This document shows positions 50,212 through 58,184 of a DNA stretch of 64,000 nucleotides, one piece after another; position 1 is the first letter of the stretch; each line of letters starts with the position of its first letter. The notes beneath the pieces are model-generated. The model worked only from the letters and a program-made list of their open reading frames with translations, was not told where the DNA came from and made no database searches. The stretch is from Paenibacillus contaminans (lineage in GTDB: Bacteria; Bacillota; Bacilli; Paenibacillales; NBRC-103111): positions 868,001 through 932,000 of the forward strand of contig NZ_QMFB01000001.1 of the NCBI RefSeq assembly GCF_003285015.1, in the 5' to 3' direction. The position numbers and the translations under genes were made by a program.

Positions 50212-50449
50212 AATTGAAGCAATTCGAATAATCTTCGATGCCCTGCCAATGGGAACTTTTGCTCCATCTCGTACATATCTTCAGGGCAACGAGCATCGAG
50301 CGGAAGACTTTTCTACATAATGGCAGTGTTGTAGAACATTTGTTTTAGCATTTGAAACGGAGGGAGAACTGGCTCGATAGACTGACAGCAAGGGATAACC
50401 AGACTATCGCTTATGGGTTGTTAACATCATTAACCTTTACTGAATGGTA

Positions 50450-50478
50450 TTGCAATGAATAAAGGGCTGTGTTAAAAT
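50450..50478 (+). promoter_or_regulatory. Sigma-A-type promoter of the cfr-like leader
   Basis: TTGCAA (50450-50455), a 17-nt spacer and TAAAAT (50473-50478). It is identical in hexamers and spacing to the MFS leader promoter at 256-284. The upstream stretch 50212-50449 holds no gene that I can support. Confidence 0.75.
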
Positions 50479-50497
50479 TTCGCTGACACTTAACGAT

Positions 50498-50697
50498 AGG
50501 AGTTGAAGAGAATAATGTAATCATTCTTGCCCTCAGTTAAAGAATAGAGCAGCTATTGTTTTATTCTTTATCGGCAAGAAAGTTACCTTATTCTTTTCAC
50601 TCAAAAAATATATTATGATTCATTCTCTGCATGAGGGTGGACCTGCCATATTTTTTGGAGCTGTAAGAAAGGTAACTTTCTTGCGGCTCTTTTTATT
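50498..50697 (+). promoter_or_regulatory. Transcription attenuator with start-stop mini-ORF before the cfr-like gene
   Basis: AGGAG (50498-50502) precedes ATG-TAA (50515-50520), a start-stop ORF; TTG 50503 would give MKRIM in the same frame. TTCTTGCC (50524-50531) pairs with GGCAAGAA (50573-50580), helped by AAAGAATA/TATTCTTT. GCAAGAAAGTTACCTT (50574-50589) instead pairs perfectly with AAGGTAACTTTCTTGC (50669-50684). The latter is the 3' arm of the terminator hairpin (50658-50671 with 50676-50689, GUAA loop, T-run). This gives exclusive 1:2, 2:3 and terminator structures. A ribosome held at the mini-ORF would cover region 1 and favour readthrough. Confidence 0.8.
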
Positions 50698-50776
50698 TAA
50701 ACCGTCTGCTGCAAGTTTGGATTAAACATGTAGAATGTGAACGAACATACCAACCGTTTCCAGGAGGATGAACGCG

Positions 50777-50890
50777 ATGATGATTGAGGTTGTAGATGAT
50801 GGAGTGAACCGGTTCTTGTCGGTTGAAGCGGTTCACACAAAAACGAAACGGTTGCCGGAGATTTACCGATCTATCGACAGATGCACGTAG
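50777..50890 (+). CDS. Possible second leader ORF before the cfr-like gene (37 aa)
   Basis: ATG 50777 lies nine bases after the strong site AGGAGG (50762-50767), and the frame runs to TAG 50888-50890. The peptide begins MMIEVVDDGVNRFLSVEA and ends in a basic, Arg-rich part. It sits between the attenuator and the methyltransferase. TTCTCC (50970-50975) can pair with GGAGAA (50984-50989), hiding the methyltransferase ribosome binding site. A second control step is possible. No family is recognised. Confidence 0.4.
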   Translation: MMIEVVDDGVNRFLSVEAVHTKTKRLPEIYRSIDRCT

Positions 50891-50992
50891 CGATCCTACT
50901 GCGAACGCATCTTGTTGCAGTTGGTTAATGACGCGTGAAGGCGCCGGCTAACGGCTGCTTTTATGCGTTTTCTCCGGCAGTAAGGAGAAGAT

Positions 50993-52024
50993 ATGAAACC
51001 AACTTTGAAATATGAAACGATTCGGCGAATGGTGTCCGACATCAAACAGCCTGCCTATCGATATGCGCAAATTACGGATGCAATATTTAAGAAAAAGATC
51101 AATGAATACGAGCGGATGACTATGCTGCCCAAATTTTTGCGTGACGAGTTGTCTCGGACGCTTGGCCCGCATGTCTGCAGCATCATGCCAGTCAAGGAAC
51201 TCTCGTCGAGCCAGGTCAACAAGGTGCTGTTTGCCGTCGCGGGCAGCGAGCGCGTTGAAGCCGTGCGGCTCACATATGAACGGGGATGGAAATCGTACTG
51301 CATTTCCACACAATGCGGCTGCGGGTTCGGGTGCAAATTTTGCGCCACCGGTACGATCGGCTTGAAACGGAATTTGACCGCCGATGAAATTACCGACCAG
51401 CTACTGTACTTCCTTTTGAGAGGCCATTCCTTGGACAGCGTCGCTTTTATGGGGATGGGGGAGGCGTTTGCTAATCCGTATCTTTTTGATGCGCTGAGGA
51501 TATTGACCGATCCCATTCTTTTCGGTTTAGGACATCGGCGAATTACGATTTCCACAATCGGTCTGCTGCCGGGAATCGAGAGGCTGACAAGGGAATTCCC
51601 GCAGGTGAATCTAACCTTCTCGCTGCATTCGCCGTTCGACGATCAGCGAAGCGAGCTGATGCCGATCAACGAGCGGTTTCCAATTCGCGACGTGCTCCAT
51701 GCATTGGATCACCATATCCGGCATACAGGGAGAAAGGTGTATATCGCATATATTCTTCTTCGCGGGGTCAACGACTCGGCGGCGCATGCGGAAGCGGTAG
51801 CCAAGCTGTTGCGGGGAAGGGGACCCGGGGAACATCTATATCACGTTAACCTGATTCCGTATAATTCGACTGAAGTAACGCCGGAAAGCTACCGGACATC
51901 CGATCCGAATCGGATCGAAGCGTTTGTTCGGATCTTGAAGTCCAAAGGGATCAACTTCACGATCCGAACGCAATTCGGATCGGACATAGACGCGGCATGC
52001 GGCCAGCTGTACCGTACCGAATAA
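50993..52024 (+). CDS. cfr-like: Cfr-family 23S rRNA (adenine-C8) methyltransferase, radical SAM (343 aa)
   Basis: The protein aligns by eye over its whole length with staphylococcal Cfr (349 aa). The radical-SAM cluster motif is in CGCGFGCKFCATG (Cys110, Cys114, Cys117). GMGEAFAN, STIGLLPGI, VNLTFSLHSP and RKVYIAYILL..GVND follow, and the C-terminal DIDAACGQLY holds the methyl-carrying Cys336. Cfr methylates C8 of A2503 in 23S rRNA and gives resistance to phenicols, lincosamides, oxazolidinones, pleuromutilins and streptogramin A. The Cfr-type spacing separates it from housekeeping RlmN, though activity is untested. AAGGAGAAG lies close to the ATG. Expression is probably induced through the upstream attenuator. 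A terminator follows at 52164-52196. No mobile-element ends flank it, so it looks chromosomal. Confidence 0.88.
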   Translation: MKPTLKYETIRRMVSDIKQPAYRYAQITDAIFKKKINEYERMTMLPKFLRDELSRTLGPHVCSIMPVKELSSSQVNKVLFAVAGSERVEAVRLTYERGWKSYCISTQCGCGFGCKFCATGTIGLKRNLTADEITDQLLYFLLRGHSLDSVAFMGMGEAFANPYLFDALRILTDPILFGLGHRRITISTIGLLPGIERLTREFPQVNLTFSLHSPFDDQRSELMPINERFPIRDVLHALDHHIRHTGRKVYIAYILLRGVNDSAAHAEAVAKLLRGRGPGEHLYHVNLIPYNSTEVTPESYRTSDPNRIEAFVRILKSKGINFTIRTQFGSDIDAACGQLYRTE

Positions 52025-52163
52025 CGGATGCAACCTAAAGTGGTACTGGAAGCTTATTTTTTTGCTAATTTAGCACTTTAAGTGGGGCGTAAAAAAAGGT
52101 TTGTGATCTCATCAAAAACGAATGAAAATAGTCACTTTTATAATGGCTGAAAAGCCGCAGAAG

Positions 52164-52197
52164 AAGGACATAGGCGAAGCTGCCTATGTCCTTTTTG
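52164..52197. terminator. Terminator between cfr-like and ymaF-like genes
   Basis: AAGGACATAGGC (52164-52175) pairs perfectly with GCCTATGTCCTT (52182-52193), with a T-run on the plus strand. The genes are convergent, so it may act for both. Confidence 0.85.
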
Positions 52198-52209
52198 GGG
52201 ACTCTGTTT

Positions 52210-52599
52210 TTACCGCTGGCTTACTTCGTTGCTCGTTTGTCCCCTATAGGCGTGTGAATGAGGATTTCTGCCGTTTATTGTCGTATATCCCTCAAACATA
52301 TGGTAGTGACCGCCTCCGGGAAGGGCAATTACAGGCCCGGTCGTTCCTTGAATAAGATGGGTGTGCCCCTGATCCATCGATGTAACGGCACGATACCCGT
52401 GTACGTGAGGAACGCCGGTTGGAGCGGGAGCCGTCCAGCTTGAGTAATCATGAGAATGACCGTCGTTGACTGAAGTTACCCCCGAAAAGGCATGAACATG
52501 GACCGGCTTGCCGTTCCACGATGTGATAAACAACTGATGGGAATGATGGCCGTCTTCATCTCCGGATTCCAGCACAAATCCGGTAACAGGAATTTTCAT
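52210..52599 (-). CDS. ymaF: YmaF-family His-rich protein (129 aa)
   Basis: Repeats of the form H-x-H-x-F/Y with GH and THT motifs run through the protein (DGHHSHQLFITSWNGKPVHVHAF; TSVNDGHSHDYSS; TSMDQGHTHLIQGTTGPVIALPGGGHYHMFEG; NPHSHAYRG). This matches the YmaF family of Bacillus-type spore-formers, beginning MKIPVTGFV and ending in a PHSH block. About 20 histidines in 129 residues suggest metal binding, but function is unknown. No signal peptide. AAAGGAGC precedes ATG 52599 on the minus strand. The 350 bases to the next gene (52600-52948) contain no feature that I can support. Confidence 0.85.
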   Translation of the reverse strand: MKIPVTGFVLESGDEDGHHSHQLFITSWNGKPVHVHAFSGVTSVNDGHSHDYSSWTAPAPTGVPHVHGYRAVTSMDQGHTHLIQGTTGPVIALPGGGHYHMFEGYTTINGRNPHSHAYRGQTSNEVSQR

Positions 52600-52948
52600 A
52601 TGCTGCTCCTTTCGCTAAGGAGATAATCTAGGTTTAGTCTACGTGGAATCTGGATTGTCACGAAACGGCTTTTGCCTATTTTTTTAGTGAGGGAAACATT
52701 CTTTTTACTGTTCAGAAAGATTAGACCGCTCAAGCTCAAATATGGTTAGTCCCTGAACTGTTTCTCTAGACCCAATGTGAATATGAACTAACCGAGAAAC
52801 TATGATAACAATCCGTTTGACTTGAGTTACAAAGACAATATTGTTCCAATTTTCGATAATATTGCTCATAGGCAAGGCGAATAAGTTCCTTTAAGATGAT
52901 GCTAATATGGGCTTGGACTGTCTTGGCGACACAACGGGAGGGAATGGC

Positions 52949-54730
52949 ATGGGGGTATGGATCGGCAAGCTGCTGCCGCAAAAAATCAAAAACCGGTTTT
53001 TCTTTAGTTTCGTCCTTTTCGTGCTGATTCCTCTGCTGCTGCTGCAGCTTTACTACTACCGCTCCACGGAGCGGCTGATCGTAGACAAGATACAAGAGCA
53101 AAGCGGCCAACAGCTGGACCTGATGAAAACGGGCTTCAGCGAGATGAAAAACATCGCTTTTCTGCAATGGATCGAGCTGGAAAGGAGCCGGGAGCTGGTC
53201 GATGCCCTGCGAGATATCCGCCGCGACACCGATAAACAGATCGAGTCGATACAAGAGGTGATCGACCGGAGCCGCAGCCGCGCGATGCCGCAAAGCCGAT
53301 ATTTGCACTATTCCGTAGCCGATTTGAACGATTTCCAAGCGAGTTCGGCAGAAGCGGGCGGTGGACCTTTGGACCGGAGCTGGAATGCGAAAGCGCTTGC
53401 GGCTCTAAATGAGAAGGGCGAGAGTTATCGGTGGGTTCCCGGCGTGCCGAATGATTTGCCGGCCAGCGTCACTTGGAGCAGCAAGCTGCTTACTTTTATC
53501 GGGACGATTCGCGATGGGGAAGCTCTGATCGGTGTGCTGCGCATCAGTTTTGACTATGAGACCTGGCTTAAAGATTCGGCCAAAAATTTCCCGGTGCTGC
53601 AAACCTATTACATCCTGGACGAATCCGGAAAATCACTGGTGCAAACCGAGCCGACCGGCGGTATTAAGAACGACATCGTGAAGAAATTTACGCCAACGTC
53701 TTCCAACCCCGCTTATTGGGTGGAAGAGTCGAACACGATGCTGTACGGCTCGACTTGGCTGCTGCCGGAACGTTGGCAGATTGTCAGCGCCTTTCCGCTT
53801 CGGATCTATTTTGGCGATTTGAAGCTGCTGGAGCAGCGGATATTTATTACCTTCCTGATTTTGACGTCCGTATTCATCCTGTTGACCTTGCTCATTTCCT
53901 CCTCCGTTACGCGGCCGCTCAAACTGCTCAAAAACAAGATGGAAGGCGTGGTGAGGGCGGAGATGAAAACGTTTCTTCCGGAGCAAGCCTACCGCGGTGA
54001 GCTTTCGGGCTTGGCTCGCTCGTTCAACCGCATGGTGACCGATATGCACCTGATGGTCGATCGGCTAAAACGGGAGGAGAGGCAGCGTGAATCCGTTCGC
54101 TTCCAGATGCTGATCAGCCAGATGAATCCCCATTTCCTGCTTAATACGCTGAATACGCTTAAGTGGCATGCCATCGACAAGGAAGACGCGACGGCGGCCG
54201 ATATATGCAAGCAGCTTGGCAAACTGCTCGAATCGAGTTTAACCGACGAGGCCGATCTCATCCGCTTGCAAGACGAGATCGATTTGGTAGAGGCTTACGT
54301 GAGGATTCAAAAGTTCCGCTATGACGACCGGTTCGTCGTGTTTTACAAGTTCGAAGAACATCTCCGTTATGCTCTCGTGCCTAAGCTAAGCCTGCAGCCT
54401 CTGGTCGACAACTGCATTGTGCACGGGTTCCCGCGGATGGAGAAGCAAGGCGTCATTCAAGTAAGCGTTTACCAAGAGGGAAACAAGCTGGTCATGGAAG
54501 TCAAGGATAACGGGCAAGGCGTGAAAGAAGCGGAACGGAAGAAGCAAAGACGGATTCGCAAAGGGATCGGCTTGACCAACGTCCGCGAACGCCTGCAGCT
54601 GCTGTTCAAAAAAGAAGCGGAGCTTGAGCTGGTTGAACAGAAGGAAGGGGCGCTCGTTCGTGTCACCTTTCCGATCCTGTTGGCCACACCCTATAAATCG
54701 GAAGGAGAGGAAGGCCGATGTGGAAGCTGA
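52949..54730 (+). CDS. YesM-type sensor histidine kinase (593 aa), locus 2
   Basis: One N-terminal helix (FFFSFVLFVLIPLLLLQLYYY), an extracellular region of about 270 residues, a second helix (FITFLILTSVFILLTLLI), a HAMP linker and a kinase core are visible. MLISQMNPHFLLNTL holds the phospho-accepting His395, PLVDNCIVHGF is the N box and DNGQGV a G box. ATG 52949 has GGGAGG about eight bases upstream; the earlier in-frame ATG 52907 is less likely. The last 13 bases overlap the response regulator gene. It is the sensor of the second carbohydrate locus. Confidence 0.9.
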   Translation: MGVWIGKLLPQKIKNRFFFSFVLFVLIPLLLLQLYYYRSTERLIVDKIQEQSGQQLDLMKTGFSEMKNIAFLQWIELERSRELVDALRDIRRDTDKQIESIQEVIDRSRSRAMPQSRYLHYSVADLNDFQASSAEAGGGPLDRSWNAKALAALNEKGESYRWVPGVPNDLPASVTWSSKLLTFIGTIRDGEALIGVLRISFDYETWLKDSAKNFPVLQTYYILDESGKSLVQTEPTGGIKNDIVKKFTPTSSNPAYWVEESNTMLYGSTWLLPERWQIVSAFPLRIYFGDLKLLEQRIFITFLILTSVFILLTLLISSSVTRPLKLLKNKMEGVVRAEMKTFLPEQAYRGELSGLARSFNRMVTDMHLMVDRLKREERQRESVRFQMLISQMNPHFLLNTLNTLKWHAIDKEDATAADICKQLGKLLESSLTDEADLIRLQDEIDLVEAYVRIQKFRYDDRFVVFYKFEEHLRYALVPKLSLQPLVDNCIVHGFPRMEKQGVIQVSVYQEGNKLVMEVKDNGQGVKEAERKKQRRIRKGIGLTNVRERLQLLFKKEAELELVEQKEGALVRVTFPILLATPYKSEGEEGRCGS

Positions 54731-56229
54731 TCATCGTGGAAGATGAGCCGATGGTGCGCCGGACGATACGAAACAAGGTTAATTGGGAGCAATTGGGCTT
54801 TACGATCGTCGGAGAAGCGGAAAATGGCGAAGATGCGCTTCAGCTTATTCAGGAAAACAACCCCGATCTAGTGATCGCGGATATCGTCATGCCGTTTATG
54901 GACGGGATCGAGCTTCTCAAGGCGACGCGAGCGGAGGGCAGGGAGACCCGCTTCCTGATGCTGACGTGCATGAATGAATTCGAATATGCGCGCCAAGCGC
55001 TGGAGCACGGCGCGTCCGCCTACGTACTAAAAGCGTCGATGGACGTGGAATCGCTGGCGGAAGCCTTATTGAAAATCCGGCGGGAACTGGAGAACCGGAC
55101 CGAAATTCATGAGCTCCAATCCCGGAGCAAGCTATATGCTTTTGAACAGCAGCTGCCTCTGCTGTGGGACCGTATTTTCACCCATATGGTCGGAACGGCC
55201 GGTGAAGGGGAGGGGGACGAGCCGATTGTCCGTCCCGAACGCGGAGCGGGGTACGTCTGGATAGGCGTATTCCTATGCAGCGCGCCCGACCGCTGTCTGG
55301 CCGAGGTAAAAGAGTCCGGCTTTGCCGTAGCGGGGCAGCTGGCCGGTCTGACCTCCTATTGCCACTCGGGCATCACGACCGTGTTTGCATTCGCCGATCG
55401 CCCCCTTCGTTGGAACGGCCCTACAGCGGGCACTGCCGTCATGAAGGGGGCGTACACGCGAGCGTTTCCGGTTGAGGAGCTGTTGAAGATCTGGGCACAG
55501 CTCCTGCATGCCGCCGACCGGCTCTGGTATGACAACCGGCAAACCGTGGAGTACGATGCCCTCCGGACAAAGCCGGAGGACGCGCTGCCGCTCCTGTCGT
55601 GGACGTATGAAAAGGAGCTGCTGCGCGAATTCGAGCAGGCCAAGTTGGAGGCGTGCACGAAAACGCTTGAGGCAATGTGGGCGGAGCAGCGCAGACTGCA
55701 ATACCCGCTTGTGCTTGTCAAGTCGGGGATCCTGCACCTGGATCAAGTGCTCGCACGCATCGCCGGACGTCCCGCGCTTCCGGCACGAGAGCTGTTGGAG
55801 GCCGCTTTTTTTGACGAGATGAAGTATCTGTTCGGCAGACGGCTTTCCCTATACATGCACCACCATACCTCGGCCAAAGTAAGCCTGACGGACCATGAGG
55901 AGGTCAACAAGATGATCGCTTACATACGGCAAAATTATGACGCTCCGATCACCCTGAAATCGCTTTCCCGTTATGTTTCAATGGAAGAACACTATGTCAG
56001 CCGCCTGTTCAAAAAGAAGGCAGGGGAGTCGCTTATACATTATTTGCAAAATTACCGGATCGAGAAGGCAAAGGGTTATTTATCCGAGACGGACATGATC
56101 GTAAGCGATGTCGGACGAAGCGTAGGGTTTGCGAACGACAACTATTTCAATAAAATTTTCAAACGGACTACGGGTCTCACACCGAGCGAATTTCGCAAGC
56201 GTTTCAAGCACGGGGAAACCTCACAGTAA
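54718..56229 (+). CDS. YesN-type response regulator with AraC domain (503 aa), locus 2
   Basis: The receiver has Glu8-Asp9 and phospho-acceptor Asp55 in VIADIVMPFMDG, with LMLTCMNEFEYARQAL and the lysine of SAYVLKAS. A middle region (about residues 120-390) of unclear role follows, then AraC helices (AYIRQNYDAPITLKSLSRYVSMEEHYVSRLFKKKAGESL; VSDVGRSVGFANDNYFNKIFKRTTGLTPSEFRKRF). GGAGAGGAAGG precedes ATG 54718. It overlaps the kinase gene by 13 bases. The following importer genes are its probable targets. Confidence 0.9.
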   Translation: MWKLIIVEDEPMVRRTIRNKVNWEQLGFTIVGEAENGEDALQLIQENNPDLVIADIVMPFMDGIELLKATRAEGRETRFLMLTCMNEFEYARQALEHGASAYVLKASMDVESLAEALLKIRRELENRTEIHELQSRSKLYAFEQQLPLLWDRIFTHMVGTAGEGEGDEPIVRPERGAGYVWIGVFLCSAPDRCLAEVKESGFAVAGQLAGLTSYCHSGITTVFAFADRPLRWNGPTAGTAVMKGAYTRAFPVEELLKIWAQLLHAADRLWYDNRQTVEYDALRTKPEDALPLLSWTYEKELLREFEQAKLEACTKTLEAMWAEQRRLQYPLVLVKSGILHLDQVLARIAGRPALPARELLEAAFFDEMKYLFGRRLSLYMHHHTSAKVSLTDHEEVNKMIAYIRQNYDAPITLKSLSRYVSMEEHYVSRLFKKKAGESLIHYLQNYRIEKAKGYLSETDMIVSDVGRSVGFANDNYFNKIFKRTTGLTPSEFRKRFKHGETSQ

Positions 56230-56345
56230 TAATATCGCGCGTCGCGCGGGATAAAATCGTTCCATAAACGGGACAACAATGTTCCTTATTCCCCGTTCCC
56301 GCCCCTGTTACTATGTATTCAGAACAGCAGAGGGGGAGGAACTTA

Positions 56346-57263
56346 ATGATCAATTCGGCAGCATACTGGAGGAAGGTTTGGAGTTTTCGCGCTATTTATT
56401 TGATGCTGCTTCCAGGGATCGTTTATTACATCGTCTATAAGTACATTCCGATCTATGGACTGGTCATCGCCTTCAAGGATTACGACATCCTGGAGGGAAT
56501 TCTGGGCAGCCCATGGGCGGATCCGTGGTACAAATACTTCCGGCAATTTTACGAATCGCCTTATTTCTCGCAGCTTCTGACCAACACCTTGCTCATCTCT
56601 TTGTACAAGCTGTTGTTCGGCATGATTCCGCCTATTATTCTGGCGATACTCTTAAACGAGTGCAGGGTCCGATGGCTGAAAGGGCTCGTGCAGACGCTGA
56701 GCTACATGCCCCATTTTTTATCTTGGGTCATCATTTACGGCATCCTGATCGTCCTGCTGTCGCAAAACAGCGGGATCCTGAACCGGTGGATTACGGATGC
56801 CGGAGGAACCGCGATCCCGTTCCTGAGCTCGCCCGAATGGTTCCGAACCGTTCTGGTCGGCTCCGAGGTGTGGCAAAACTTAGGCTGGGGGGCGATCATT
56901 TACCTTGCGACCATGGCCGGGATCGACCCCACGCTATACGAAGCGTCCCGTGTGGACGGGGCGAGCCGGCTGCGCATGATCTGGCACATCACTTTGCCGG
57001 GAATACGCAATGTGATCGTGCTGCTGCTGATCCTGAGACTGGGACATCTGCTGGACGCCGGCTTCGATCAAATTTACATTTTGTACAATGTCCATGTATA
57101 CCCGGTAGCCGACATTCTCGACACTTGGGTGTTCCGGACTGGGCTTGAGCAGTTCAACTTCAGCTTGGCCTCCGCAGTCGGATTGTTCAAATCGCTGATC
57201 GGACTGGTGCTAGTGCTGGCATCTAACGCAATGGCCAAACGATGGGGGGAGAGCATATGGTGA
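56346..57263 (+). CDS. Sugar ABC transporter permease, LplB type (305 aa), locus 2
   Basis: A six-helix integral membrane protein of the CUT1 class. It opens INSAAYWRKVWSFRAIYLMLLPG with IVYYIVYKYIPIYGLVIAFKDYD and has the EAA loop EASRVDGASRLRMIWHITLPGI. It closely resembles the locus 1 permease at 16005 in layout, so the two loci are paralogous. ATG 56346 follows AGAGGGGGAGG; the longer in-frame start 56313 is less well placed. Its last seven bases overlap the next permease gene. No ATPase gene is present. Confidence 0.9.
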   Translation: MINSAAYWRKVWSFRAIYLMLLPGIVYYIVYKYIPIYGLVIAFKDYDILEGILGSPWADPWYKYFRQFYESPYFSQLLTNTLLISLYKLLFGMIPPIILAILLNECRVRWLKGLVQTLSYMPHFLSWVIIYGILIVLLSQNSGILNRWITDAGGTAIPFLSSPEWFRTVLVGSEVWQNLGWGAIIYLATMAGIDPTLYEASRVDGASRLRMIWHITLPGIRNVIVLLLILRLGHLLDAGFDQIYILYNVHVYPVADILDTWVFRTGLEQFNFSLASAVGLFKSLIGLVLVLASNAMAKRWGESIW

Positions 57264-58117
57264 ACGCCGCCTCCGACCGCGTTTTCAATTGGGTGTCCTA
57301 TGCGATTTTGACGATAGTCGGGCTCGCAGCCGTCATCCCTATGCTCTACGTATTTTCCGTGTCGCTGACACCTTATGGCGAAGTGTTGAAAAACGGCGGT
57401 TATGTGCTCATTCCTAAGTCGGTTACGTTCGAAGCGTACCGCAAGCTGTTCGAGACCTCGAACATCCTTCGATCCTTTAACGTTACCGTCTTCCTGACAG
57501 TCGCGGGCACTGCGGTGAACCTGACGATGACGGCTCTGACCGCTTACGGCCTCAGCCGAAAGAAGCTGCCGATGCGCTCGCTGTTCCTGTACATGGTCGT
57601 GTTCACGCTTCTATTCAGCGGAGGAATCATTCCGACGTACTTGATCGTAAAATCGACCGGCATGCTGGACTCGATCTGGGCGCTGATCCTGCCGAATGCG
57701 ATCTCGAGCTTTAATGTGCTGCTGATGAAAAGCTTTTTTGAGAATTTGCCGGAGGAGCTGTTCGAAGCGTCCCGGATGGACGGTGCGTCGGAATTCCGTA
57801 TCCTATGGCAGGTTGTTGTCCCGTTGTCGAAGCCTTCGCTCATCACGATCGGCTTGTTTTACGCGGTTGGCCACTGGAATCAATTTTTTTCCGCGATCAT
57901 GTACATTACGGACCGGAACTTATTTCCGCTCCAAGTGGTCGTCCGGGAAATATTAACGATGGCCCAGCAGCCGCTGGAAAATGCGGAGAATATGGTGCCG
58001 ACCGTGACCATGCAGATGAGCGCTGTCGTTTTGGCCAGCTTGCCCGTGTTTATCGTGTATCCGTTTCTGCAAAAGCATTTCACCAAAGGCATGCTGCTGG
58101 GTTCGGTAAAAGGTTGA
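57257..58117 (+). CDS. Sugar ABC transporter permease, LplC/YtcP type (286 aa), locus 2
   Basis: About six helices, EAA loop EASRMDGASEFRILWQVVVPLS and C-terminal HFTKGMLLGSVKG, as in locus 1. ATG 57257 has GGGGGAG six bases upstream and overlaps the end of the preceding permease gene, so the two are translated together. The partner lipoprotein follows. The sugar is likely a plant or microbial oligosaccharide; this is inference from the family and from the adjacent beta-helix protein. Confidence 0.9.
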   Translation: MVNAASDRVFNWVSYAILTIVGLAAVIPMLYVFSVSLTPYGEVLKNGGYVLIPKSVTFEAYRKLFETSNILRSFNVTVFLTVAGTAVNLTMTALTAYGLSRKKLPMRSLFLYMVVFTLLFSGGIIPTYLIVKSTGMLDSIWALILPNAISSFNVLLMKSFFENLPEELFEASRMDGASEFRILWQVVVPLSKPSLITIGLFYAVGHWNQFFSAIMYITDRNLFPLQVVVREILTMAQQPLENAENMVPTVTMQMSAVVLASLPVFIVYPFLQKHFTKGMLLGSVKG

Positions 58118-58184
58118 AAAAGATTGATCTTGGGCGCGCCAATTTCAATAGATGCTAGATCCGATTCAGAAAGGGGCTCAATAC

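Noticed and set aside
50223..50310. Weak inverted repeat around TCGATGCCCTG and CAGGGCA..GCATCGA
   Set aside because: The pairing is interrupted, lacks a T-run and lies upstream of the cfr-like promoter; not strong enough to list.
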